Shown here one piece after another: positions 13,873 through 22,518 of a DNA stretch of 29,998 nt. The notes beneath the pieces were generated by a model. The model made no database searches. It saw only the letters and a program-made list of their open reading frames with translations, and was not told the origin of the DNA. Each line of letters opens with the position of its first letter. The stretch's first letter is position 1. This DNA is from an uncultured Phascolarctobacterium sp. (GTDB lineage Bacteria > Bacillota > Negativicutes > Acidaminococcales > Acidaminococcaceae), in the NCBI GenBank assembly GCA_905200645.1, contig CAJKLD010000029.1, forward strand, positions 1 to 29,998, in the 5' to 3' direction. The position numbers and the translations under genes were made by a program.

Positions 13873-16362
13873 TTATTTGGCAACAATGTTTACCAAACGA
13901 CCGGGAACGCAAATTACCTTGCGCACGGTCGCGCCGCCAATATGCGCCTGCACATTAGCGTCAGCCAAAGCAATTTTCTCTAGCTCTTCTTGAGTTGCGC
14001 CGGCAGGAACGGTCAAACGACCGCGAAGCTTGCCGTTTACCTGCAGAACAATTTCTACATTATCCACTTTCATGGCTTCTTCGCTGTACTCCGGCCAGCT
14101 TTGGTCATGGACGCTGGTATTTTCGTCAATAGCGCCGCGCCACAGCTCTTCCGTAATGTGCGGCACAAACGGGCTCAGCATTTTAATCAAGTCGGTGATA
14201 GCTTCATAAACCAAACCGGCATTAGGCTCTTGCTTAGCGTCTTTATAAGCATACAAAGCGTTTACCAATTCCATCATGGTAGAAATTGCGGTGTTAAAGT
14301 TAAAGCGAGTTTCGATATCGCTGGTAACCTTTTTAATGCTACCATGCAGAATGCGGCGCAGTTCTTTATCTGCTTCGGTGAGAGCTGCCGCGTCGTAAGC
14401 GGTAACCTTTTGCTCCAGCTGCGGCATATAGTTGAGCACAATACGCCAAATACGATTTAAGAAACGGAAGGAGCCTTCTACGCCTTGGTCGCTCCATTCC
14501 AGCTCTCTTTCAGGCGGAGCAGCAAACAGAATAAACAAGCGCGCAGTATCAGCGCCGTATTTTTCCAAAATTTCTTCCGGAGAAACTACGTTGCCCAAGG
14601 ACTTAGACATTTTAGCGCCGTCTTTGATTACCATGCCTTGAGTCAGCAAATTACTAAACGGCTCGTCGTAATCAACTAAGCCTGCGTCGCGCAAAACTTT
14701 GAGGAAGAAGCGGGAATAGAGCAGATGCAGAATAGCGTGCTCAATGCCGCCGATATATTGATCAACAGGCCCCCAATACATATTAGCGTCTTTATCAAAA
14801 CATTTTTCGGCATTTTTAGGATCGGTATAGCGCAGATAATACCAAGAAGAACACAGGAAGGTATCCATGGTATCGGTCTCGCGAACTGCGTCAGCGCCGC
14901 ATTTAGGACATTTGCAGTGCAGAAAACTTTCGGAAGTAGCCAGCGGAGATTTGGCACCGGCGTTAAAATCTACATCTTCAGGCAGTCGCACCGGCAGTTG
15001 GTCTTCGGGAACAAGCACCTCGCCGCAATGCGGGCAGTAAACAATAGGAATAGGAGCTCCCCAATAACGTTGACGGCTGATCAGCCAATCGCGCAGGCGA
15101 TAATTTACGCGGCGTTTGCCAAAGCCCTCTGCTTCTGCTTTATCCATAATCGCAGACATAGCCTTGTGCATTTCCATACCGGTGAACTCGCCGGAATTTA
15201 CCAACATACCTTCTTTTTCCTCGTAAGCGCAGGTCATTTCTTCAAGTTGTAGCTCTTTGCCTACCGGGCACAGAGTAACGATTTTTTCAATACCATATTT
15301 ATCGGCAAACATCCAGTCGCGTTGGTCGCCGGTAGGTACGCCCATCACAGCGCCGGTACCATAATCGTACAGCACATAGTTAGTTACCCAAATTTCTACC
15401 TTGCGTCCGGTAAACGGATTTACGCAGTCCACGCCGGTATAAATGCCTTCTTTTTCGGATTCGCTGGAGGTACGCTCAATATCGGATTGATTGCGCACAC
15501 GCTCGCAGAAAGCTTTAATCTCGGCAGCCCTAGGATTATTTTCACAGATTTTTTCAATCAAAGGATGCTCCGCAGCCAAAGCCATAAAGGTTACGCCATA
15601 GGAAGTATCGGGACGAGTAGTATAAACTGCTACTTTATCATTGAGCGCCGGAATTTCAAAGGAAAATTCCAAGCCCTCGCTGCGTCCAATCCAGTTGCGC
15701 TGCATAGTTTTTACGCGCTCCGGCCAGCCTTCTAAAAGGTCTAAATCTTTCAACAGTTCGTCAGCATAATCAGTAATTTTAAAGAACCATTGGCTCAAAT
15801 CTTTTTTAACAACCTCATGGTCGCAGCGCCAGCATTTGCCGTCGATAACTTGCTCGTTGGCCAATACGGTGTTGCAGGTATCACACCAGTTTACGGCAGA
15901 TTTTTTCTTAACAGCTAAGCCGCGTTTATAAAACAACTCAAAGAACCATTGAGTCCATTTGTAGTAATCTTCCTTGCAAGTAGCAACCTCGCGGTCCCAA
16001 TCGTAGGACAGACCTAAAGCCTTTTGTTGGCGTGTCATATTGGCGATATTTTCCAAGGTCCATTTTTTCGGCGGAATACCGTGTTTTATAGCAGCGTTTT
16101 CCGCAGGCATACCAAAGGAATCCCAGCCCATAGGATGCAGAACGTTAAATCCCTTCATAGTACGAAAACGAGCAACAACGTCTCCGATAGAATAGTTGCG
16201 CACATGACCCATGTGCAGATTGCCGGAAGGATATGGGAACATTTCCAGCACATAGGATTTAGGTTTGTTTTTGTCAATTTCTACCTTAAAGGTTTTGTTA
16301 TCTTCCCAGTATTTCTGCCATTTGGCTTCAATCTCATGGGGTGCATATTTTTCTTGCAGCAT
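13873..16362 (-). CDS. leuS: Leucyl-tRNA synthetase
   Basis: This class I synthetase charges tRNA-Leu. The 829 residues carry HMGH at 50-53 (HIGH motif) in PYPSGNLHMGH, KMSKS at 584-588, and zinc-type cysteine pairs at 160-163/177-180 and around 443-446/483-488. They also carry the CP1 editing domain (about 220-420) with the threonine-rich TTRPDT at 248-253. The editing motif reads VPTGDQRDW; the essential aspartate is present but the His usual before it (as in GHDQRD of E. coli or AHDERD of Bacillus) is Gly345. GGAGG lies 7 nt before the ATG. The gene stands alone between its T-box leader and a strong terminator, so its expression should follow tRNA-Leu charging. Confidence 0.98.
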   Translation of the reverse strand: MLQEKYAPHEIEAKWQKYWEDNKTFKVEIDKNKPKSYVLEMFPYPSGNLHMGHVRNYSIGDVVARFRTMKGFNVLHPMGWDSFGMPAENAAIKHGIPPKKWTLENIANMTRQQKALGLSYDWDREVATCKEDYYKWTQWFFELFYKRGLAVKKKSAVNWCDTCNTVLANEQVIDGKCWRCDHEVVKKDLSQWFFKITDYADELLKDLDLLEGWPERVKTMQRNWIGRSEGLEFSFEIPALNDKVAVYTTRPDTSYGVTFMALAAEHPLIEKICENNPRAAEIKAFCERVRNQSDIERTSSESEKEGIYTGVDCVNPFTGRKVEIWVTNYVLYDYGTGAVMGVPTGDQRDWMFADKYGIEKIVTLCPVGKELQLEEMTCAYEEKEGMLVNSGEFTGMEMHKAMSAIMDKAEAEGFGKRRVNYRLRDWLISRQRYWGAPIPIVYCPHCGEVLVPEDQLPVRLPEDVDFNAGAKSPLATSESFLHCKCPKCGADAVRETDTMDTFLCSSWYYLRYTDPKNAEKCFDKDANMYWGPVDQYIGGIEHAILHLLYSRFFLKVLRDAGLVDYDEPFSNLLTQGMVIKDGAKMSKSLGNVVSPEEILEKYGADTARLFILFAAPPERELEWSDQGVEGSFRFLNRIWRIVLNYMPQLEQKVTAYDAAALTEADKELRRILHGSIKKVTSDIETRFNFNTAISTMMELVNALYAYKDAKQEPNAGLVYEAITDLIKMLSPFVPHITEELWRGAIDENTSVHDQSWPEYSEEAMKVDNVEIVLQVNGKLRGRLTVPAGATQEELEKIALADANVQAHIGGATVRKVICVPGRLVNIVAK

Positions 16363-16390
16363 TACATTACCTCCAAAAATTTTTGGTCGA

Positions 16391-16426
16391 AAATAAAAAA
16401 TCCCCGACCCTAAATAAGGTCAGGGA
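16391..16426 (-). terminator. Regulated terminator of the leuS T-box
   Basis: A 9-bp stem (16401-16409 with 16418-16426) is followed on the minus strand by TTTTTTATTT, 28 bp before the leuS start. Its formation should compete with the T-box antiterminator at 16438-16451. Confidence 0.92.
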
Positions 16427-16626
16427 CGAAAAAAATTCGCGGTACCACCCTGATTGCGGCATTGCCGCCACTCCATTAGCATTAACGCAGCATCACGTCC
16501 GCACATTTCCTTGCGGCTTCTTCACGGTGAGTTCATCTTCAAGGTTTATCGGCTCCCATCAACCGCCGACTTTCTGAAAAACATTTACGACTACTGCTCC
16601 GCTTCACAGAATTTCTTAAAAATTAT
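16391..16626 (-). promoter_or_regulatory. T-box leader sensing tRNA-Leu (leuS)
   Basis: The minus strand contains the T-box sequence AGGGTGGTACCGCG (16438-16451), whose UGGU matches the ACCA end of an uncharged tRNA-Leu. Upstream is a Stem I region (about 16500-16610). It includes the segment GATGAACTCACCGTG, with the leucine codon CUC at 16529-16531 as specifier. Downstream is a terminator hairpin (16391-16426). Uncharged tRNA-Leu would stabilise the antiterminator and turn leuS on. All core parts are visible; the fold itself was judged by eye. Confidence 0.95.
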
Positions 16627-16633
16627 CTTGAAT

Positions 16634-16662
16634 ATTATATACCGACACAAGGTAAAAGTCAA
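16634..16662 (-). promoter_or_regulatory. leuS promoter
   Basis: TTGACT, 17 bp, TATAAT on the minus strand, 11 of 12 consensus bases. Transcription would begin near 16627, giving a leader of about 265 nt that contains the whole T-box. Confidence 0.85.
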
Positions 16663-16759
16663 ATTATATTCGACGCTGCCAAATTTTTTCTTATAGCTTT
16701 ACAAAATTCGCTGATTTTTATTTTATTACTCAAAGTATACAGTATTTATCCAAATTTTG

Positions 16760-16789
16760 CCGACACTATTAATACATTTATGCTATAAT
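16760..16789 (+). promoter_or_regulatory. Promoter of the aminotransferase gene
   Basis: TGC-TATAAT (16781-16789) is an extended -10 element with a weak CCGACA -35 at 18 bp. It would give a leader of about 75 nt before the ATG at 16870. That leader holds a loose GCTGC/GCAGC inverted repeat (16806-16810 and 16829-16833) of unknown meaning. The interval from 16663 to 16759 shows nothing else. Confidence 0.6.
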
Positions 16790-16869
16790 ACTAAAGTATA
16801 TAAAAGCTGCCCGGTATTTTGCCTTCGCGCAGCATTTTCATTTACTAAAAAATAAAGGAGCAATATAAC

Positions 16870-18066
16870 ATGAAACTTTCCGCACGCGTTCAAGCTTTAA
16901 CCTCATCTCCCATCAGAAAGCTTAGCCCCTATGCTGATGCAGCAAAAGCAGCAGGCAAAAAAGTTTACCACCTGAATATCGGCCAGCCTGATATTGCTAC
17001 TCCCGAACAATTTATGAACAGCATCTGCGACTACAAAGCGCCGGTTATCGCTTACAGCAATTCTAAAGGTGAAATGTTTTTGCTGAAAGCTATTCAAAAA
17101 TATTATGCCGAAAAAGGCATGGATTATGCCATTGAAGATATTTTCGTTACCAACGGCGGCAGCGAAGCGCTTATTATGGCAGTAATGGCTTTATGCGACC
17201 GTGATGACGAAATAATGGTTTTCGAGCCTTTCTACGCTAACTACACCACCTTCTGCAAAGAATTCGGCGCAAAAATCAACGCCGTTCCCACCAGCGTAGA
17301 CAACGGCTACCACCTGCCCAGCCAAGAAGAAATTGAAAAACACATTACTCCTAAAACTAAAGCCATTTTGCTGACTAACCCCGGCAATCCTACCGGCGTA
17401 GTTTATACTACCGAAGAGCAGGACATGATTTCCCGTATTGTGCGCAAATATGATTTGGCACTGATTGCCGACGAAGTATACCGCGAATTTGTTTACGACG
17501 GCGAATATCGTTCCTTCGGCACCATGTCTGAGCTTGACGATAACCTGATTATTATCGACTCCGTTTCTAAGCGTTACAGTGCTTGTGGCGCGCGTATCGG
17601 CTGCATTATCAGCAAAAACAAAGAACTGGGCAAACAAATTATTAAATGCTGCCAGGCACGTCTGTGCTCCCCCATTTTGGAACAGGTTGGCGCAGCAGCT
17701 CTCTACACCACTCCCGTTTCCTATTTGGAAGCAGTTAATGTAGAATACAAAAAACGCCGCGATACTATCGTCGAAGCCTTGGCTAAGGTACCAGGCGTTA
17801 AAGCCTCCGATCCTAAGGGCGCTTTCTACATTATGGTGAACATGCCCGTGGACGACGCTGAAAAATTTGCGATTTGGATTTTGGAAAACTTCGACATTAA
17901 CGGCGAAACAGTTATGTTCGCTCCCGGCAACGGTTTCTACAACACTCCCGGCAGCGGCGTTAACGAAGCCCGCTTGGCTTATGTGCTCAAATCTGAGGAT
18001 TTGAAGCAAGCCATTTACATTTTAGGCGAAGCTTTGAAAGCATATCCTGGACGCGTGGATAAATAA
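16870..18066 (+). CDS. Class I PLP-dependent aminotransferase (aspartate aminotransferase family)
   Basis: The 398-residue protein is a fold-type I aminotransferase that moves an amino group between an amino acid and a 2-oxo acid. Visible residues are NIGQPD (36-41), NGGSEA at 95-100 for the phosphate loop, NPGNPTG with Asn173, Asp201 and Tyr204 in IADEVY, the PLP-binding Lys234 in SVSKRYSACGARIG, and the substrate-binding Arg in NEARLAY near the C terminus. Aspartate, alanine or aromatic substrates cannot be told apart by eye. AAAGGAG lies 9 nt before the ATG. It is the only plus-strand gene in the window, is monocistronic, is divergent from leuS, and ends at a bidirectional terminator shared with yhaM. 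Confidence 0.94.
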   Translation: MKLSARVQALTSSPIRKLSPYADAAKAAGKKVYHLNIGQPDIATPEQFMNSICDYKAPVIAYSNSKGEMFLLKAIQKYYAEKGMDYAIEDIFVTNGGSEALIMAVMALCDRDDEIMVFEPFYANYTTFCKEFGAKINAVPTSVDNGYHLPSQEEIEKHITPKTKAILLTNPGNPTGVVYTTEEQDMISRIVRKYDLALIADEVYREFVYDGEYRSFGTMSELDDNLIIIDSVSKRYSACGARIGCIISKNKELGKQIIKCCQARLCSPILEQVGAAALYTTPVSYLEAVNVEYKKRRDTIVEALAKVPGVKASDPKGAFYIMVNMPVDDAEKFAIWILENFDINGETVMFAPGNGFYNTPGSGVNEARLAYVLKSEDLKQAIYILGEALKAYPGRVDK

Positions 18067-18093
18067 TTGACAAGTAAAAATCAATTTTCCCAT

Positions 18094-18132
18094 AAAAAAG
18101 CTGCCGCTAGATTTTCTAGCGGCAGCTTTTTT
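18094..18132. terminator. Perfect bidirectional terminator between convergent genes
   Basis: An 18-bp perfect inverted repeat (18094-18111 and 18115-18132, loop TTT) has six A at one end and six T at the other. It can end both the plus-strand aminotransferase transcript and the minus-strand transcript that finishes with yhaM. Confidence 0.96.
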
Positions 18133-18140
18133 CATTTCCA

Positions 18141-19067
18141 TCACAGCTTTTCCGTTAAAATATTGCGTCCCAGCATCCGGTTAAAGGACCACGCTCCTTT
18201 ACCGTCGTGCTGCTCAAATTGATTCATAATAGCGTTAATTTCGTCGGCATAATGCACAATAAACGCTTCTTTGGTAGCGCAGGCAACAGGCGATCCCTTT
18301 TCATTATCCCCGTGGTGAGACAAAAGGATATGCTGCAGCTGCTCCAAACGATTGGCAGGAATATTCAGCTTTGCAGCCGCCTCCTGCACCATCAGGCTGG
18401 TCATGGCAATATGTCCCATAAAACGCCCCGCATTAGTATAAGGAAAGCCAATCTCGGCAGAAATTTCTTTAATCTTCCCTAAATCATGCAGCAAAGCGCC
18501 TGCTATAACCAAATCCTTATCCACATCCTCAATTCTGTCGGCCATAGCTACTGCCAACTCCGTCACATCCACAGAATGCTGCAATAGTCCGCCAATGTAG
18601 GCGTGATGCATTTTCATTCCCGCAGGATTATGCACAAAAGCGTCATAAGTATTACCGCTGAAAATTGTTTCCAAAAGCTTTCTTAAAGTAGGCGTACGCA
18701 CTGCACGAATATAATTTGCCAGCTTATTTTTGTAACCTTCCACATCAAATTTACCGTGAGGCACCAAGCCGCTGATATCGTCGCCGGGAACAAGTGCGTC
18801 CATGCGTTTGATAATAAGCTGCAAAGTCATATCATTAGAAAATTTATTGATATCCACATCGCCGCCTACCATAAATGCCGTCGGTCCTTCCAGCTCGCGC
18901 ATTTTTTCTACCAAAACTGCGTCAAAACAGATAAATGCAATATGACCGCTGTTGTCTTCTAAAGTACCGCGGGCAAAAACGCCACCGTTAGAAGAATTAC
19001 CAACTTTGAGCACGCGCACCAGCATAGCCTGACAAACCTTAAGGCCAACCTTAAATTCGTTAATCAT
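18141..19067 (-). CDS. yhaM: YhaM-type 3'-5' exoribonuclease (OB fold + HD domain)
   Basis: The 308-residue product has an N-terminal OB-fold nucleic-acid-binding part (about 10-100) and an HD phosphohydrolase domain. The HD domain's metal residues lie in HHAYIGGLLQH (154-164), LLHDLGK (192-198) and SHHGD. This is the layout of B. subtilis YhaM, which trims RNA and some single-stranded DNA from the 3' end. The start is the ATG at 19067 with AAGGTG 6 nt upstream; the in-frame GTG at 19076 lies within that site. It is the last gene of the exporter-trmK-Nif3-yhaM unit, about 15 bp after the Nif3 gene. Confidence 0.9.
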   Translation of the reverse strand: MINEFKVGLKVCQAMLVRVLKVGNSSNGGVFARGTLEDNSGHIAFICFDAVLVEKMRELEGPTAFMVGGDVDINKFSNDMTLQLIIKRMDALVPGDDISGLVPHGKFDVEGYKNKLANYIRAVRTPTLRKLLETIFSGNTYDAFVHNPAGMKMHHAYIGGLLQHSVDVTELAVAMADRIEDVDKDLVIAGALLHDLGKIKEISAEIGFPYTNAGRFMGHIAMTSLMVQEAAAKLNIPANRLEQLQHILLSHHGDNEKGSPVACATKEAFIVHYADEINAIMNQFEQHDGKGAWSFNRMLGRNILTEKL

Positions 19068-19082
19068 ATATTTCACCTTTTT

Positions 19083-19868
19083 CTATATATGCTTTAAAAG
19101 CAGTGTTTCCGAAGCTACTTTTAAAATAATATTCCAATTTTTTTCTGCAAAATGCAAAGAAAGCCTGTCAGCCAAATCCTCTAAAACAGGCCATTCCGTA
19201 GGCTGATGGCCAGCGTCAATAATATTCAGGCCGCTGAAAACTGCCCGTTGTGCTTCGTGATATTTGACATCGCTCGTCACCAAGGTATCAGCATTTTGAC
19301 GCAAAGCTTCATCAATCAAATCGCTGCCGGCACCGCCGCACACTGCCACCTTATGCACCTGCCGCCCGGCGTCGCCTACCGCTACATAATCAGCCTGCAG
19401 CGCATTTTTTACAAAGGCAGCGAAATTTGCCAGGCTGCACGGCTCTATCACGCCAATGCGCCCTAGTCCGCTGGCGGCTTCCAGCACATCGTCATCTTGA
19501 AGATGCAGACGCTTCACTAACGAATCGTTTACGCCGTTGGAAACGCAATCTAAATTTGTATGCGCGCTGTACACAGCGATACCATGCTCCGCTAATTGCA
19601 GCAACAGCTCCTGCTGCCAGTCAGCATCCGTAATTCTCGGCAGAGTTTTAAAAATTGCCGGATGATGGGTAATCAACATATCCGCCTTAAAATTGATAGC
19701 CTGCGCTACCGTTTCGGCAGTCATGTCCAAAGCCAAAAGCAAACGGCGCACGGGATGAGAGCCGCGTCCCAGCATGAGTCCCACGTTATCCCACGCCTCT
19801 GCCATAGAAGGCGGAGCCATTTCTTCTAATAAAAGTACCATATCATCTATTGTAATCTGATTTTTCAT
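19083..19868 (-). CDS. Nif3-like dinuclear metal centre protein
   Basis: The 261-residue protein is a Nif3/YbgI/YqfO family member. The metal-binding motifs are present: THHPAIF at 67-73, SAHTNLD at 101-107, and a C-terminal DAGHQPTE segment. It is the short form, without the extra domain that makes B. subtilis YqfO about 370 residues. The biochemical role is not established; GTP cyclohydrolase-like and tRNA-related roles have been suggested for relatives. GGAGG lies 9 nt upstream of the ATG, inside the end of trmK, and the reading frames overlap by 26 bp, so the two are translationally coupled. This trmK-Nif3 pairing is widely conserved in Bacillota. Confidence 0.92.
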   Translation of the reverse strand: MKNQITIDDMVLLLEEMAPPSMAEAWDNVGLMLGRGSHPVRRLLLALDMTAETVAQAINFKADMLITHHPAIFKTLPRITDADWQQELLLQLAEHGIAVYSAHTNLDCVSNGVNDSLVKRLHLQDDDVLEAASGLGRIGVIEPCSLANFAAFVKNALQADYVAVGDAGRQVHKVAVCGGAGSDLIDEALRQNADTLVTSDVKYHEAQRAVFSGLNIIDAGHQPTEWPVLEDLADRLSLHFAEKNWNIILKVASETLLLKHI

Positions 19869-20556
19869 TAGCTAAGACCTCCAAGTCTTGAAGCAGCGCT
19901 TCTGTTTCCTGATATTTAGCGCTGACGCGCGCTTTTTCACTGCGCGCCATATTTTGCAGCAGCTCTTTACAGCCATTTATCTGCCTTGTAAACTGCTTTG
20001 CTAAAAGCGCGTGACCTTGACGTACCAGCGTAGGCCCTACAAAATATTCTGCCAGCGCGTAATTTTTATAATTTTCGTCTGCGCCGCGCTCCACACAAAT
20101 TATTTCGTAAAAATGCGGTGGTTCGTCAACTAAATCCTCCGCAATAATGCGCCAGCCATGCTTTATCAGCCACTGGCGTAAGCCAGACGCTCCCGCCATA
20201 GGCTGTAAAACAAGACGCTTCACCGAAGCAGCAATTTCCATATCAGCCTCTAAAATGCTAATGATAGTGCTGCCGCCCATACCGCAGATTGCAACGCAGT
20301 CAGCTTCGCCTGCCTGCAAAACCTTGAGCCCGCTGCCTTGACGCACCTGCACCTTATTCCGCACGCCAAACACAGCCACCGTATTGCGTGCAGCCTGACA
20401 AGGCCCGGCAGCAATATCTCCGGCTACAGCCTTAGCGATTAAGTTCTTTTTTAAAAGCCACACAGGCAGATAAGCGTGATCCGTCCCGATATCTGCCAAG
20501 GTGCAGCCTTGAGGCACAAAGCTTGCCACAGCCTGTAATCTTTTATCTAAATTCAT
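19843..20556 (-). CDS. trmK: tRNA (adenine(22)-N1)-methyltransferase
   Basis: TrmK puts a methyl group from SAM on N1 of A22 in the tRNA D-loop. The 237-residue protein has the SAM-binding motif ADIGTDHAYLPV (21-32), the AICGMGGSTI active-site loop (89-98), and a conserved QPM segment. Its C-terminal helical extension (about 180-237) is the coiled-coil-like part typical of this family and is thought to help bind tRNA. AAAGGAG precedes the ATG. The gene begins only 27 bp after the exporter's stop codon and overlaps the Nif3 gene. In many relatives the pair follows the sigma factor gene rpoD; here it follows a transporter instead. Confidence 0.94.
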   Translation of the reverse strand: MNLDKRLQAVASFVPQGCTLADIGTDHAYLPVWLLKKNLIAKAVAGDIAAGPCQAARNTVAVFGVRNKVQVRQGSGLKVLQAGEADCVAICGMGGSTIISILEADMEIAASVKRLVLQPMAGASGLRQWLIKHGWRIIAEDLVDEPPHFYEIICVERGADENYKNYALAEYFVGPTLVRQGHALLAKQFTRQINGCKELLQNMARSEKARVSAKYQETEALLQDLEVLANEKSDYNR

Positions 20557-20583
20557 AGATGCTCCTTTAATTTTGCGTGAAAT

Positions 20584-22296
20584 TTATAAAGCCTGCGCTG
20601 TATACAGCCTATAATATTCGCCTTTTTTTGCCATCAGTGCTTCATGTGAGCCTTGCTCCAAAATTCCGTGACGTGACAGCACTACAATACGGTCCACGTG
20701 GCGAATGGTAGCCAAACGATGAGCCACAACTAAAGTCGTGCGGTTATGCGAAAGCTCGTTTAAAGCGCCTTGAATATTTTTCTCGGTTTCATTATCCAAA
20801 GAAGAAGTTGCTTCATCTAAAATTAAAATAGACGGGTTTTTCAAAAATACGCGCGCAATAGCAATACGTTGCTTTTGTCCGCCGCTAAGCTTCACGCCCC
20901 GTTCGCCCAAAGCCGTATCATATTTTTGCGGCAGCCTTTCAATAAAACGGTCAGCCTCTGCGTGTTTTGCCGCTGCTTCAATTTCTGCTTGTGTTGCGTC
21001 ATTTCTGCCAAAGGCGATGTTACTGGTCACGCTGTCGGAAAATAAAAAAATATCTTGCTGCACAATGCCGATATTATGGCGTAAGGACGCCAACGTCATA
21101 GATTTAATATCGCGGCCGTCAATGGTAATGCGCCCCTGCTGCGGTTCGTAAAAACGCACCAGCAAATTACACAGCGTACTTTTGCCTACGCCGGTAGTCC
21201 CCACAAAAGCCACTGATTCGCCTGCTTTAATCGCCAGCGAAAAATTTTCTATTACCGGCTCCTTGCCGTCATACGCAAAGGTAATATTTTCAAAAGTTAT
21301 GTCTCCTTTGAGTACTCCTGCGTCTACAGCGCCTGCCGCGTCGACAATTTCCGGAGCCAGCTGCATTAGCTGCTCAAAACGCTGGTAGCTGGCTATACCC
21401 TTTTGATAGCTTTCTGCCAAAGCATTAAGGCGCAGCACTGGTCTGACAAAAATAGAAACGTACAGTAAAAACGCAATTAAATCGCTGATATCCATACGTC
21501 CCAAAGTTATCAGTACGCCGCCCACCACGATAATCGACAGATTAGTAATATTAGAAAACAACACCATGCTGGTGTTGGAATGGCTCAAAAGCTTAAAGGA
21601 TTTTTTGCGCGCCTCTAAAAGTTTGGCGGCTACCGCGTCCAACTTGCTGCATTCCAGTTCTTCGTTGTTAAAAGACTGCACCAAACGTACGGCATTCAAG
21701 CTTTCCGTGGTCTGCGCCATAAGATTACCTACCTGCTTACGAGCTTCACGTCCGGCCTGTTTCAGCTTACGGTTAGTAGTTACAGAATCGTAAGCTTTGC
21801 CGATAAGCAAAAGATTGACGATAATCGCCAGCTGCCAATTTATATAGAAAAGAATGCTGATAGTACCCAACATAAAAATAATACATACCAAAAGATAATT
21901 TGGTCCAAGGAAAATCAGCTCGCGAATTTCTCCTACGTCGCTCACAATGCGGGAAACAAGCTGACCCACACGTTGATTATCAAAAAAACGAAAACTCATG
22001 GCCTGCACATGTCGAAAAATTGCCTGCCGCATATCCTGCTCAATAAGCGCGCCAATGGTACGACCGTTACTCATCACTTGATAATTGATAAAACAATTAA
22101 ACAAATACAAAGCCAAAAGTCCCGCAGCCATTTGCAGCAACAAAGAAATATCATGCTGCGGCAGAATGTCATTCATAATATAGCGTATATAAAGAGGAAA
22201 AAACAACTCAATTAACGACGTCACGACAGCACCTAAAAGCGTTAAACACAATATTTTTTTATAGGGAATGTAAAAGCGCAAAAAGCGTTTCAGCAT
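20584..22296 (-). CDS. ABC exporter, fused membrane and ATPase domains
   Basis: The 570-residue half-transporter has six membrane helices (about 15-300, ABC type 1 domain) followed by an ATPase domain. That domain has Walker A GTTGVGKST near residue 362, the Q-loop, signature KLSGGQKQR, Walker B LILDEATSSLD, and the H-loop in VVAHRL. It resembles MsbA/BmrA-type homodimeric exporters of lipids, drugs or peptides; the substrate cannot be told. The start is the ATG at 22296 with GAGGT just upstream, rather than the ATG at 22311. It is the first gene of an operon with trmK. Its upstream sequence begins 33 bp away with one copy of the 84-bp repeat, which supplies a TATAAT box. Confidence 0.93.
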   Translation of the reverse strand: MLKRFLRFYIPYKKILCLTLLGAVVTSLIELFFPLYIRYIMNDILPQHDISLLLQMAAGLLALYLFNCFINYQVMSNGRTIGALIEQDMRQAIFRHVQAMSFRFFDNQRVGQLVSRIVSDVGEIRELIFLGPNYLLVCIIFMLGTISILFYINWQLAIIVNLLLIGKAYDSVTTNRKLKQAGREARKQVGNLMAQTTESLNAVRLVQSFNNEELECSKLDAVAAKLLEARKKSFKLLSHSNTSMVLFSNITNLSIIVVGGVLITLGRMDISDLIAFLLYVSIFVRPVLRLNALAESYQKGIASYQRFEQLMQLAPEIVDAAGAVDAGVLKGDITFENITFAYDGKEPVIENFSLAIKAGESVAFVGTTGVGKSTLCNLLVRFYEPQQGRITIDGRDIKSMTLASLRHNIGIVQQDIFLFSDSVTSNIAFGRNDATQAEIEAAAKHAEADRFIERLPQKYDTALGERGVKLSGGQKQRIAIARVFLKNPSILILDEATSSLDNETEKNIQGALNELSHNRTTLVVAHRLATIRHVDRIVVLSRHGILEQGSHEALMAKKGEYYRLYTAQAL

Positions 22297-22328
22297 AGCT
22301 ACCTCGCACATAATTTAATGATTATATT

Positions 22329-22412
22329 ATTATACCACAAGGGCATACGTTCTGCTAAGCTCTGCGTTCGCCTGCGGCTCCGCAATCGCTAAGTATTCAC
22401 ATTATATCACAT
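22329..22412 (-). repeat. 84-bp direct repeat, copy 1, with TATAAT at both ends
   Basis: This unit matches 23975-24058 at 77 of 84 positions without gaps, and similarity stops sharply at both edges. On the minus strand, TATAAT boxes lie at 22329-22334 (preceded by TGG) and 22401-22406 (preceded by TGA), so both are extended -10 elements. Between them is a GC-rich hairpin core, TGCG..GCC(tgc)GGC..CGCA, identical in both copies. The near box would start transcription about 26 nt before the exporter gene. The orientation relative to the downstream gene is the same in both copies. Confidence 0.85.
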
Positions 22413-22464
22413 TTTGCAGATGCAGGCAGTAAATTGTTAAATTTTTAACGCTCACGCAACATTG

Positions 22465-22498
22465 AAAAACCGCTGTACTAATTTTGTGTACAGCGGTT
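22465..22498 (-). terminator. Intrinsic terminator after the M18 aminopeptidase gene
   Basis: An 11-bp perfect stem (22468-22478 with 22488-22498) with a 9-nt loop is followed by TTTTT on the minus strand. It lies 20 bp after the aminopeptidase stop codon. The 50 bp between it and repeat copy 1 show nothing else. Confidence 0.9.
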
Positions 22499-22518
22499 AA
22501 TATTTTTTGACAGCCGAA

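Noticed and set aside
14725..15252. Plus-strand frame opposite leuS
   Set aside because: leuS motifs are continuous through this interval, and the antisense frame shows no start signal or domain.
17191..18009. 272-codon minus-strand frame inside the aminotransferase gene
   Set aside because: The plus-strand frame has every catalytic motif of an aminotransferase; the antisense frame is Phe/Asn/Gly-rich, as expected from its complement.
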